Under the pieces are notes generated by a model. It worked only from the letters and a program-made list of their open reading frames with translations. It did not search any database and was not told the origin of the DNA. Both the position numbers and the translations under genes were made by a program. From NCBI GenBank assembly GCA_021837545.1, contig JAKBFR010000030.1:1-22691 (forward strand): a stretch of DNA of 22,691 nt. Direction: 5' to 3'. The stretch's first letter is position 1. Each line of letters starts with the position of its first letter. This stretch comes from Bacillota bacterium (lineage in GTDB: Bacteria > Bacillota_A > Clostridia > Clostridiales > Clostridiaceae). Positions 16,140 through 22,691 of the stretch are shown one piece after another.

Positions 16140-16186
16140 ATAATAGAGTATCTCAAAGTAATTTTTATTTTGAGATACTCTATTAT
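16140..16186. repeat. Perfect 18-bp hairpin in a divergent intergenic region
   Basis: The arms 16140-16157 and 16169-16186 (core GAGTATCTCAAA / TTTGAGATACTC) are fully complementary with an 11-nt loop. Genes on both sides point away from it, so it cannot end either of them, and no good T-run follows on either strand. Confidence 0.6.
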
Positions 16187-16210
16187 CTTCACATTTTATT
16201 ATATTACAGT

Positions 16211-16278
16211 ATAATTTCACATAATATACTATAATATAATAAAATATAGCATAATTTCACATAATGTAATATAATATA
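16211..16278. repeat. Tandem direct repeat upstream of the HD-GYP gene
   Basis: ATAATTTCACATAAT occurs at 16211-16225 and 16251-16265, exactly 40 bp apart. The match extends to 28 bp with 26 identical, each copy ending in TATAATATA. The first copy begins about 117 bp before the start codon. It could be paired operator sites on one face of the helix or a duplicated promoter segment. Confidence 0.5.
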
Positions 16279-16327
16279 TTGTATTATATTATTAATCCTA
16301 ATTATTAATTTTGCGAGGTATATAACT

Positions 16328-17437
16328 ATGCGATTAGTTCCTATTGAATGTATCAGAGAAAACTCATTGTTGGGTAAAGCTATATATTCTTGTGATGGTC
16401 AATGTTTACTTAGATCTGGTGTTTTATTAACAAATGACATATTAAAAAAAATCAAAGAATTTCAAATACTTTCCCTTTATATAATTGATGAATATAGCTC
16501 TTTAGAAATTGAAGATGTTATAAAACCAGAATTAAGACAAAAATCTATTTCTATAATTAAGGAAACTTTTTGTGATATAGAAAGAATAGCGTCAGTTCAT
16601 AAATTCGAAAACCGTACTCTTAATGAATATACAAACCAAGAAAAACAGTACTTTAATTCAATTAATGAAGTGGCAGAAGATATAGTAGATAATGTTTTAT
16701 CAAATAAGCATGTATTACTTTCTTTAGTTGATATAAAAAGTATGGATAACTACACTTATTCTCATTGTGTCAATGTTGCTGTAATATCTGTTATTCTTGG
16801 TATTAGTCTAAACCTGCCTAAGAAAAAATTGACTTATCTTTGTATTGGTGCATTAATTCATGATATAGGCAAATCATTCATACCAAAAGAAGTTCTTCAA
16901 AAGCCAGGTCGATTAACTCCTGAAGAATTCGAAATAATAAAATATCATTCAAGGTATGGATATGACTTCATAAAGAAGTTTTTTGATTTAAGTTCTCACA
17001 TCAAATTAATAGTATTACAACATCATGAAAGATTTGATGGATTAGGTTACCCTAATAATCTTAGAGGTGATAAGATTAGCTATTTAGCTAGAATTGTGAG
17101 CATTGCAGATGTTTATGATGCATTAACATCTGATAGGCCATATAAAAGAGCTATGTGCCCAAGTGATGCATTAGAATATTTAATGTCCAATGCTGGTACA
17201 TTATTCGATTATGATATGATTAATATATTTTGTAGAATTGTTATTCCTTTTCCTCAAGGAACAATTGTAAGTCTTAGTAATGGTGATATAGGAATAGTTG
17301 AAAAAACACTTCCAAACTTCCCATTAAGGCCTATTGTAAAAATAGTTAAAAGTAATTGTCAAAATAAAATTGGTTCTATAATTAATTTAATAGAAACTCT
17401 TTCAATTGTTATTTCTGATATAAGATATGAAGTATAA
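16328..17437 (+). CDS. HD-GYP c-di-GMP phosphodiesterase
   Basis: A 369-residue soluble protein predicted to hydrolyse cyclic-di-GMP. The HD-GYP domain (about 140-310) has its metal-binding and signature residues: H146, H178-D179 (LIHDIGK), H207, H232-H233 (QHHERFDGLGYP, with G240-Y241-P242) and D261 (IADVYDAL). The N-terminal segment (1-65, MRLVPIECIRENSLLGKAIYSCDG) is the short beta-rich domain common to clostridial HD-GYP proteins; a C-terminal segment (305-345, GTIVSLSNGDIGIVEKT) is also typical. There is no receiver or membrane helix. TTGCGAGG precedes the ATG. It stands alone, followed by its own terminator. In this window it is a plausible antagonist of the c-di-GMP pool read by the riboswitch before the tubY-like gene; that link is inference. 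Confidence 0.93.
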   Translation: MRLVPIECIRENSLLGKAIYSCDGQCLLRSGVLLTNDILKKIKEFQILSLYIIDEYSSLEIEDVIKPELRQKSISIIKETFCDIERIASVHKFENRTLNEYTNQEKQYFNSINEVAEDIVDNVLSNKHVLLSLVDIKSMDNYTYSHCVNVAVISVILGISLNLPKKKLTYLCIGALIHDIGKSFIPKEVLQKPGRLTPEEFEIIKYHSRYGYDFIKKFFDLSSHIKLIVLQHHERFDGLGYPNNLRGDKISYLARIVSIADVYDALTSDRPYKRAMCPSDALEYLMSNAGTLFDYDMINIFCRIVIPFPQGTIVSLSNGDIGIVEKTLPNFPLRPIVKIVKSNCQNKIGSIINLIETLSIVISDIRYEV

Positions 17438-17475
17438 AATAAGCTGCTAATTTTAAAGGTAGCTTATTTTTTTGT
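17437..17475 (+). terminator. Intrinsic terminator after HD-GYP gene
   Basis: AAATAAGCT pairs with AGCTTATTT, extended by G-U and C-G pairs, and a TTTTTTTGTT tail follows. It starts at the stop codon. On the opposite strand it faces the end of the convergent small gene and may serve it weakly. Confidence 0.85.
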
Positions 17476-17486
17476 TATTTTTTTCC

Positions 17487-17723
17487 TTAGTTTATTTTTT
17501 CTCTTTTATGCATAAATGGATTAATATTTGCAAGCTCTTCAGCTTCTTCAAAGCTTTTCGCCCTAAACACTAATGTCCAACCATTTTTATCATATTTTCC
17601 TGCAAACATTATGTATTTTTCTTGTTTATCTATATAATTTCCTTGTCTATCTATTATCAGACTTCTAATATTATCTATATTTTTGCAATTTAATTTCACA
17701 AAAAAATTCCCTATTTCTTTCAT
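17487..17723 (-). CDS. Small YCII-like protein, predicted SOS gene
   Basis: A 78-residue cytoplasmic protein. The second half (about 32-71: DKQEKYIMFAGKYDKNGWTLVFRAKSFEEAEELANINPF) resembles YCII-type alpha-beta domains, which end in a similar SxEEAxxLAxxDPF motif; the usual catalytic His/Asp pair of active YCII proteins is not evident. No enzyme activity can be assigned. A strong AAGGAGAGG precedes the ATG. The promoter directly upstream is near-perfect and carries two LexA boxes, so the gene should be repressed by LexA and induced by DNA damage. It is monocistronic, between HD-GYP (convergent) and carB. The regulatory prediction is firmer than the protein family. Confidence 0.75.
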   Translation of the reverse strand: MKEIGNFFVKLNCKNIDNIRSLIIDRQGNYIDKQEKYIMFAGKYDKNGWTLVFRAKSFEEAEELANINPFMHKREKIN

Positions 17724-17740
17724 AATACACCTCTCCTTAG

Positions 17741-17791
17741 CAAACGTATGTTCATTAATTATATTATATAGAACACATGTTTGCTTGTCAA
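17741..17791 (-). promoter_or_regulatory. Consensus promoter with two LexA (SOS) boxes
   Basis: On the minus strand, TTGACA (17791-17786), a 17-bp spacer and TATAAT (17768-17763) form a consensus sigma-A promoter. The spacer carries GAACACATGTTTG (17771-17783, plus-strand reading). A second site GAACATACGTTTG (minus strand, 17753-17741) lies just past the expected start point. Both fit the Firmicutes LexA box CGAACRNRYGTTYG apart from the outer C. Two boxes bracketing the -10 imply tight repression. Confidence 0.82.
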
Positions 17792-17864
17792 CTAATATAT
17801 ACTAATTTTCATCTTAAATTGCAATATTGTGTTTAAATTTTATATTGGCATAAATATTGTTTTT

Positions 17865-17900
17865 AGTAAAAAAATAGAAGAGATTCATATCTCTTCTATT
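17865..17900 (-). terminator. Intrinsic terminator after carB
   Basis: AATAGAAGAGAT / ATCTCTTCTATT (17873-17884, 17889-17900) is a perfect 12-bp stem with loop TCAT. On the minus strand it is followed by TTTTTTACTAAAA. It lies 12 bp after the carB stop. Confidence 0.9.
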
Positions 17901-17912
17901 TAAAATCTTATA

Positions 17913-20900
17913 CTATTTATATTCTGCTGCTATATCAAATACTTCTAAATCTTTATTTTCATCAAGTTTTTCAATTTCTACATCAGCAATTGCTCTTAAT
18001 GTATCTAATGCAGTTATTACGCCTACATTTCTTTCAACTGCAGCTCTTCTTATTAAGAACCCATCTCTCTTAGAATCATTTCCCTTAGTCGGAGTATTTA
18101 CAACTAAGTCTACTTCTCTATTTTTAACTATATCTAAGATGTTTGGTTCTTCTTCATCAATCTTTCTAATTTCCTCTACTTCAATACCAGCATTTCTTAA
18201 CAATTCACAAGTCCCTGTAGTTGCTATAAATTTATATCCAACTGCTGCAAGATCTTTTGCTATAGGCAAGAATTCTGCCTTATCATGTTTGTTTATTGTT
18301 GCGAGTATTTTTCCTTTTTCTTTTGATGGATACATGTTTGCTCCAACAAATCCCTTGTAAAGAGCTTCTTTTAAGTTTCTTCCTATACCTAAAACTTCTC
18401 CTGTAGATCTCATTTCAGGTCCTAAGCATACTTCAACATTAGGCAACTTTTGAGTTGAAAATACTGGAACTTTAACTGAAACTAATTTAGGTTCTTTATA
18501 TACATCTATTCCATATCCTAGGTCTTTTATTTTAGCACCAAGCATTACTTGTGTAGCTAAATCTACTATTGGAACTCCACTTACCTTACTTATATAAGGT
18601 ACTGTTCTTGATGCTCTTGGATTAACTTCAATTACATATAATTGTCCTTCAAATTCTATGAATTGAATATTTATCATTCCAGTTATTCCAATTGCTAAAG
18701 CTAGTTTCTTAGTATAATCTAATACATCCGCCTTTATCTTATCAGATATATTTTGACTTGGATACATAGTAACACTATCTCCTGAATGAACTCCAGCTCT
18801 TTCTAGGTGTTCCATTATCCCTGGGATTAATACATTTTCCCCATCTGATATTGCATCAACTTCTATTTCTCTACCCATTAAGTATTTATCTATAAGAATT
18901 GGATTTTTACTATCTTTAGCAAAGGCATTTTCAAGATAGAATGTTAATTCTTCATCATCATGAGTTATTTCCATCCCTTGGCCACCAATTACGTATGAAG
19001 GTCTAACAAGTACTGGGAATTTTAATTTTTTAGCTTCTTCTAATCCATCTTTTAATGTCCATACGCCCTTACCCTTTGGTCTTGATATTGCTAATCTTTC
19101 TAATAAATCATCAAACTTTTCTCTATCTTCAGCCAAATCTATTTGATCTGCTGTAGTTCCAAGTGTTACAACTTTTTGTTCTTTTAAGAAGTTTGCAAGC
19201 TTAATAGCTGTTTGACCACCAAATTGAAGTATTACCCCATCTGGTTTTTCTTTTTCAATTATATTTAAGACATCCTCTTCAGTCAGTGGCTCAAAATATA
19301 ACTTATCTGATACATCAAAATCAGTACTTACTGTTTCTGGATTATTATTAACTATTATAGTTTCAATTCCAAGTTTCTTTAATGCTTTTACACAATGTAC
19401 CGAAGCATAGTCAAACTCAATTCCTTGACCTATTCTAATAGGTCCAGAACCTATCACTATAACTTTTTTATTATTTGATACTTTAACTTCATCATATTGC
19501 TCATAAGTTGAGTAGTAATAAGGTGATAATGCTTCAAATTCGCCTCCACAAGTATCAACCATTTTATATGAAGGTTTTATATTCCATATGTCTCTTAGTC
19601 TATATATATCGTCTGGATTAACTTTTAACATATCTGCAATAGCTTTATCTGAAAATCCTTTTTTCTTTAAGTTATGTAACCATTCTTTATCTAAATCTTC
19701 AATCTTACTTAGTTTTAATCTTTGTTCTTCTTCAACTATCCATTTAATCTTTTCTAAGAAAAACATATCAATTCCTGTAATTTTGTTTATTCTATCTATC
19801 ATATAGTCTCTTCTTATCATTTCAGCTAATGCGAATATTCTTTCATCATCTGGCTTCATTACTATATCTTTTAAATCTGAAATACTATATTCTTTAAATT
19901 TCTTATGATCTAATGAATATTTTCCTATTTCTAAACTTCTAATACCCTTTAAAAATGCTTGCTCAAAGTTAGCTCCGATAGCCATGATTTCTCCAGTAGC
20001 CATCATTTTTGTACCTAATTGTCTATCTGCACCAAAGAATTTATCAAAAGGCCATTTTGGTATCTTTACTACAACATAATCAAGTGTTGGTTCAAAACAT
20101 GCATAAGTCTTTTGAGTAACGGCATTTTTTATTTCATCTAATCCATATCCAAGAGCAATCTTAGCAGCAAGTTTAGCAATCGGGTATCCTGTTGCTTTTG
20201 ATGCCAACGCTGAACTTCTCGAAACTCTAGGATTTATTTCTATAACTGCATATTCAAAACTATTTGGATTTAATGAGAATTGTACATTACATCCACCTTC
20301 AATTTTAACGGCATTTATTATATTTATTGATGCTGTTCTTAGCATTTGATATTCTTTATCTGAAAGAGTTTGTGATGGAGCAACAACTATGCTATCACCA
20401 GTATGTATACCAACAGGATCTATATTTTCCATGTTACATACAGTAATGCAATTTCCATAAGAGTCTCTCATTACTTCGTACTCTACTTCTTTCCAACCTT
20501 TAACACTTTTTTCAAGTAAAACTTGACCTATTGTACTTAATTGAAGTCCTAATTTTAATATGGTTTCAAGTTCTTCCTCATTATCAGCAATACCGCCGCC
20601 AGATCCACCTAATGTATATGCCGGTCTAACTATAACTGGATATCCAATTTTGCCTGCAAAATCCATACCTGATTCTAAATCATTTACTATTTCGCTTTTT
20701 ATAACTGGTTCTCCAATTCTATTCATCATATTTCTAAATAATTCTCTATCTTCGCCATCTTTAATCGATGCAATAGATGTTCCAATTACTTTTACATTAT
20801 ATTTTTCTAAAATACCAGAATCATTTAATTCTACAGCAAGGTTAAGTCCTGTTTGACCACCCATTCCTGCAAGTAAGCTATCTGGTCTTTCTTTAGCAAT

Positions 20901-21131
20901 AACTTTTTCAACAAATTCTAATGTTAATGGTTCTATATATACTTTATTTGCAACATCTTTATCTGTCATTATTGTTGCAGGATTTGAATTTACAAGTACA
21001 ACTTCTATACCTTCTGATTTTAATGCTTCACAAGCTTGAGTTCCTGAATAATCGAACTCTGCCGCTTGACCTATAACTATGGGACCTGATCCTATAACTA
21101 AAACTTTTTTTATATCTTTATTTAATGGCAT
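17913..21131 (-). CDS. carB: Carbamoyl-phosphate synthase large subunit
   Basis: A 1072-residue synthetase subunit that uses two ATP, bicarbonate and ammonia channelled from CarA to make carbamoyl phosphate for pyrimidines and arginine. The two homologous ATP-grasp halves are evident: each begins with the same motif ([30 protein letters not shown] near residue 8; [30 protein letters not shown] near 560) and contains ENIDP.GIHTGDS / [11 protein letters not shown] and [12 protein letters not shown] motifs. An oligomerisation region lies between them, and the final ~135 residues form the MGS-like allosteric domain ([17 protein letters not shown]). ATG after AGGAGGGGG. It is 14 bp downstream of carA and co-transcribed with it under the PyrR-type leader. 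Confidence 0.98.
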   Translation of the reverse strand: MPLNKDIKKVLVIGSGPIVIGQAAEFDYSGTQACEALKSEGIEVVLVNSNPATIMTDKDVANKVYIEPLTLEFVEKVIAKERPDSLLAGMGGQTGLNLAVELNDSGILEKYNVKVIGTSIASIKDGEDRELFRNMMNRIGEPVIKSEIVNDLESGMDFAGKIGYPVIVRPAYTLGGSGGGIADNEEELETILKLGLQLSTIGQVLLEKSVKGWKEVEYEVMRDSYGNCITVCNMENIDPVGIHTGDSIVVAPSQTLSDKEYQMLRTASINIINAVKIEGGCNVQFSLNPNSFEYAVIEINPRVSRSSALASKATGYPIAKLAAKIALGYGLDEIKNAVTQKTYACFEPTLDYVVVKIPKWPFDKFFGADRQLGTKMMATGEIMAIGANFEQAFLKGIRSLEIGKYSLDHKKFKEYSISDLKDIVMKPDDERIFALAEMIRRDYMIDRINKITGIDMFFLEKIKWIVEEEQRLKLSKIEDLDKEWLHNLKKKGFSDKAIADMLKVNPDDIYRLRDIWNIKPSYKMVDTCGGEFEALSPYYYSTYEQYDEVKVSNNKKVIVIGSGPIRIGQGIEFDYASVHCVKALKKLGIETIIVNNNPETVSTDFDVSDKLYFEPLTEEDVLNIIEKEKPDGVILQFGGQTAIKLANFLKEQKVVTLGTTADQIDLAEDREKFDDLLERLAISRPKGKGVWTLKDGLEEAKKLKFPVLVRPSYVIGGQGMEITHDDEELTFYLENAFAKDSKNPILIDKYLMGREIEVDAISDGENVLIPGIMEHLERAGVHSGDSVTMYPSQNISDKIKADVLDYTKKLALAIGITGMINIQFIEFEGQLYVIEVNPRASRTVPYISKVSGVPIVDLATQVMLGAKIKDLGYGIDVYKEPKLVSVKVPVFSTQKLPNVEVCLGPEMRSTGEVLGIGRNLKEALYKGFVGANMYPSKEKGKILATINKHDKAEFLPIAKDLAAVGYKFIATTGTCELLRNAGIEVEEIRKIDEEEPNILDIVKNREVDLVVNTPTKGNDSKRDGFLIRRAAVERNVGVITALDTLRAIADVEIEKLDENKDLEVFDIAAEYK

Positions 21132-21145
21132 TTTATTTCCCCCTC

Positions 21146-22195
21146 CTATAGTGCATATTCTAAAAATTTATCAAATATGTATCCACTGTCCTTTGGACCT
21201 GCTGATGCTTCTGGATGGAATTGAACTGAATATATTGGTAAAGTCTTATGTTTCATTCCTTCTACAGTCCCGTCATTTATATTTACATGAGTAACTTCCA
21301 TATCATCTGGTAACTTTTCTACTACGTAACCATGATTTTGAGAAGTTATATGCACGATATTAGCTTCTAAATCTTTAACTGGATGATTACATCCTCTATG
21401 TCCAAATTTTAGCTTAGTAGTTTTTCCACCTAAAGCTAATCCTAATAATTGATGTCCTAAGCAAATACCTGTTATTGGTTTAATCCCAACTAATTTCTTT
21501 ATATTATCTATAGCAAAATCTAAATCTTCCGGATCTCCAGGTCCATTAGATAAGAATACTAAGTCTGGATTTACACTTAAAACTTCTTCTGCTGTAGCTG
21601 TAGCTGGGAACACAGTTAATTTGCAATTTCTCTTTTTAAAGTTTCTAATTATATTAGTCTTTATACCAAAATCCATAACAGCTATATGTTTTCCTGTTCC
21701 TTCAATTGTGTAAGTCTTATCTGTAGTAACTGTTTTTACAGCTTCTTTAGTTGAAAATCCTGCTATTTTTTCTTTAACATATTCATCATCAACATCTTCT
21801 AATGTAATTATTCCTCTCATTGTCCCACTGTTTCTTAAAACCTTTGTTAATGCTCTTGTATCTATTGCTTCTAATCCAATTATTTTTCCTTGCTTTAAGA
21901 AATCTTCTAATGTTAATTCACATCTAAAGTTACTTGGTAAATCACACTTTTCTCTTACAATAAAACCTCTTACCTTGATTGAATCAGATTCCATATCTTC
22001 AATGTTAATTCCATAATTGCCTATTAAAGGATAAGTCATAGTTACTATTTGTCCGTAATAAGATGGATCAGTAAGCACCTCTTGATAACCTGTCATACCA
22101 GTTGTAAATACTACTTCTCCAACGCTTTCCTTTAGGTATCCAAAAGCTTTACCTTCAAAAACCATACCATTTTCTAATATAAGCTTTGCCTTCAT
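21146..22195 (-). CDS. carA: Carbamoyl-phosphate synthase small (glutaminase) subunit
   Basis: A 349-residue class I amidotransferase that releases ammonia from glutamine for CarB. The N-terminal CPSase_sm domain shows [15 protein letters not shown] and [21 protein letters not shown]. The C-terminal GATase domain has the triad C245 ([15 protein letters not shown]), H327 and E329 (QFHPEA). A TTG 6 bp upstream (22201) is also in frame but abuts the AGGAGG; the ATG at 22195, 7 nt after it, is the better start. First gene of the carAB operon. Its position behind a PyrR-type attenuator rather than an arginine operator indicates pyrimidine control. Confidence 0.98.
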   Translation of the reverse strand: MKAKLILENGMVFEGKAFGYLKESVGEVVFTTGMTGYQEVLTDPSYYGQIVTMTYPLIGNYGINIEDMESDSIKVRGFIVREKCDLPSNFRCELTLEDFLKQGKIIGLEAIDTRALTKVLRNSGTMRGIITLEDVDDEYVKEKIAGFSTKEAVKTVTTDKTYTIEGTGKHIAVMDFGIKTNIIRNFKKRNCKLTVFPATATAEEVLSVNPDLVFLSNGPGDPEDLDFAIDNIKKLVGIKPITGICLGHQLLGLALGGKTTKLKFGHRGCNHPVKDLEANIVHITSQNHGYVVEKLPDDMEVTHVNINDGTVEGMKHKTLPIYSVQFHPEASAGPKDSGYIFDKFLEYAL

Positions 22196-22254
22196 GCTCA
22201 AGCCTCCTACAAATATATTTTTGCTAAAACTACACCTTATGAATCTTTATTTAT

Positions 22255-22309
22255 ATAAAACAAAAGGATAACAAAGAGACTACATTAAAAATGTTCTCTT
22301 CACTATCCT
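22255..22309 (-). terminator. Attenuator terminator of carAB leader
   Basis: On the minus strand, AGGATA-GTG-AAGAGA-AC-ATT folds back on AAT-GTAG-TCTCTT-TGT-TATCCT with small internal loops, and TTTTGTTTTAT follows. The 5' arm overlaps TCACAGGA (22313-22306), which can instead pair with the PyrR site. Confidence 0.85.
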
Positions 22310-22390
22310 GTGATATACCTTACATATATTGATTTCAAAAAATAAGCTATGAAATTTTTCATTATGCTTCCAAATATCATAGTTATGCTC

Positions 22391-22431
22391 CCTTTTTGGC
22401 CTCACAGGACCAAGTTAAAGTGTACCTTAAC
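22391..22431 (-). promoter_or_regulatory. PyrR-binding anti-antiterminator
   Basis: The minus strand reads TTGGTCCTGTGAGGCCAA then AAAGG (22413-22391), matching the known pyr-leader motif TCCNGNGAGGYT...AAGG. TTGG/CCAA close the hairpin, and GTTAA/TTAAC (22431-22414) may add a basal stem. TCCTGTGA within it is complementary to TCACAGGA in the terminator arm, 8 bp, forming the antiterminator. Confidence 0.85.
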
Positions 22432-22449
22432 TTTTAAAATTTTCTCTTT

Positions 22450-22484
22450 TCAACTATTTTAGTTGATAGATGATATTATGTCAA
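22450..22484 (-). promoter_or_regulatory. carAB promoter with a dyad over the -10
   Basis: On the minus strand, TTGACA (22484-22479), a 17-bp spacer and TAAAAT (22461-22456). The -10 lies inside a perfect dyad TCAACTA-TTT-TAGTTGA (22450-22466), which could be an extra operator or simply an early transcript hairpin. Confidence 0.75.
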
Positions 22485-22636
22485 GATAAATTAAGGATAG
22501 TTATATATTTAATATAATTCTTTTTATTTTAATCATATTTTATTAATTTTATTCTATATATTTAGAATAAATATTCATCTAATATATTATATATTATCAC
22601 ATAATTATAATTATATAAAGCATAAAAATGCATTTA

Positions 22637-22690
22637 TTATGAATTTTTATTCACAATTTGTTCTATATATTCCAAACTCCAGGTTACTCT
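22637..22690 (-). CDS. Possible 3' end of an upstream minus-strand gene (partial)
   Basis: Reading in from the right edge on the minus strand, 17 sense codons (RVTWSLEYIEQIVNKNS) end at TAA. Composition looks protein-like (W, E, Q, helical pattern), and a gene upstream of carA in the same direction is plausible. Another frame is also open for 14 codons, so this is a guess; the product cannot be identified and no clear terminator follows. Confidence 0.3.
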   Translation of the reverse strand, partial: RVTWSLEYIEQIVNKNS

Positions 22691-22691
22691 T

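Larger units (their letters stand above)
16003..16327. other. Divergent promoter region between murI and HD-GYP gene
   Basis: No ORF is visible. It holds a 9-bp inverted repeat near murI (16032-16066), a perfect 18-bp hairpin (16140-16186) and a 28-bp tandem repeat (16211-16278). It has a long run of TATAAT-like AT sequence directly before the HD-GYP gene, in which no single promoter can be chosen. Confidence 0.55.
22196..22461 (-). promoter_or_regulatory. carAB 5' leader (PyrR-type attenuator region)
   Basis: An untranslated leader of about 260 nt with no ORF. In order from the promoter it has a PyrR-binding anti-antiterminator (22391-22431), an antiterminator strand (22306-22313) and an intrinsic terminator (22265-22309). 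It then runs an AT-rich 55 nt to the carA ribosome binding site (AGGAGG). Expected behaviour: with UMP bound, PyrR holds the anti-antiterminator and transcription stops before carA. Confidence 0.85.

Noticed and set aside
16200..16310. CRISPR array or iteron origin from the repeated AT-rich units
   Set aside because: Only two copies, no unique spacers of constant length, and no cas or rep gene nearby.
20560..20856. 98-codon plus-strand ORF opposite carB
   Set aside because: An antisense shadow of the highly conserved first ATP-grasp half, without a Shine-Dalgarno sequence. The same holds for the other plus-strand ORFs at 18139, 19588 and 21079.

Overview
The window looks like chromosomal DNA from a low-GC Clostridium (sensu stricto type). 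The evidence is its strong AT bias, AGGAGG-type ribosome binding sites, frequent GTG/TTG starts, a Csp-like germination/spore subtilase, a PyrR-type carAB leader, LexA boxes of the Firmicutes type and a c-di-GMP-I riboswitch. The housekeeping genes (carAB, murI, cyclophilin) argue for chromosome rather than plasmid or phage. No rRNA, tRNA, CRISPR array, transposase or phage structural gene is visible.

Left end (1-2830): a TubZ-like bacterial tubulin on the minus strand faces away from a MerR-headed coiled-coil protein resembling TubY of phage/plasmid type III segregation modules. The 840-bp gap between them holds a well-formed c-di-GMP-I (GEMM-I) riboswitch with a clear terminator/antiterminator pair that should control the TubY-like gene. 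No TubR gene is visible. This is the most unusual part of the window: a cytomotive tubulin and its presumed modulator apparently wired to cyclic-di-GMP.

2830-10164: an OmpR-type response regulator/histidine kinase pair (minus); a small BFD-like [2Fe-2S] protein (plus); a minus-strand pair of a YhcC/YtqA-type radical SAM protein and a ComB-family phosphatase; a YkvI-type membrane transporter (plus); and a PflX-like radical SAM protein (plus). Two related repeat copies lie at 6362-6399 and 8684-8721, and a complex foldback of about 97 nt closes the region.

10165-16002 (all minus): glutamate racemase, cyclophilin, a DUF3783-like protein and an XRE/S24-like regulator form a likely run of co-directional genes ending at a terminator. 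They are followed by a separately placed 1065-residue fusion of a Csp-type subtilase with a SpoIID-like/peptidoglycan-binding protein.

16003-22691: an HD-GYP c-di-GMP phosphodiesterase (plus) preceded by a tandem repeat; a 78-residue YCII-like protein with a textbook promoter carrying two LexA boxes (predicted SOS gene); then carB and carA (minus), driven by a consensus promoter and a PyrR attenuator leader. The last ~50 bases may be the 3' end of another minus-strand gene.

Two connections run across the window: c-di-GMP (riboswitch at the left, HD-GYP enzyme at the right) and cell envelope/spore wall (MurI, Csp fusion). The operon and regulatory statements are inferred from spacing and visible motifs only.
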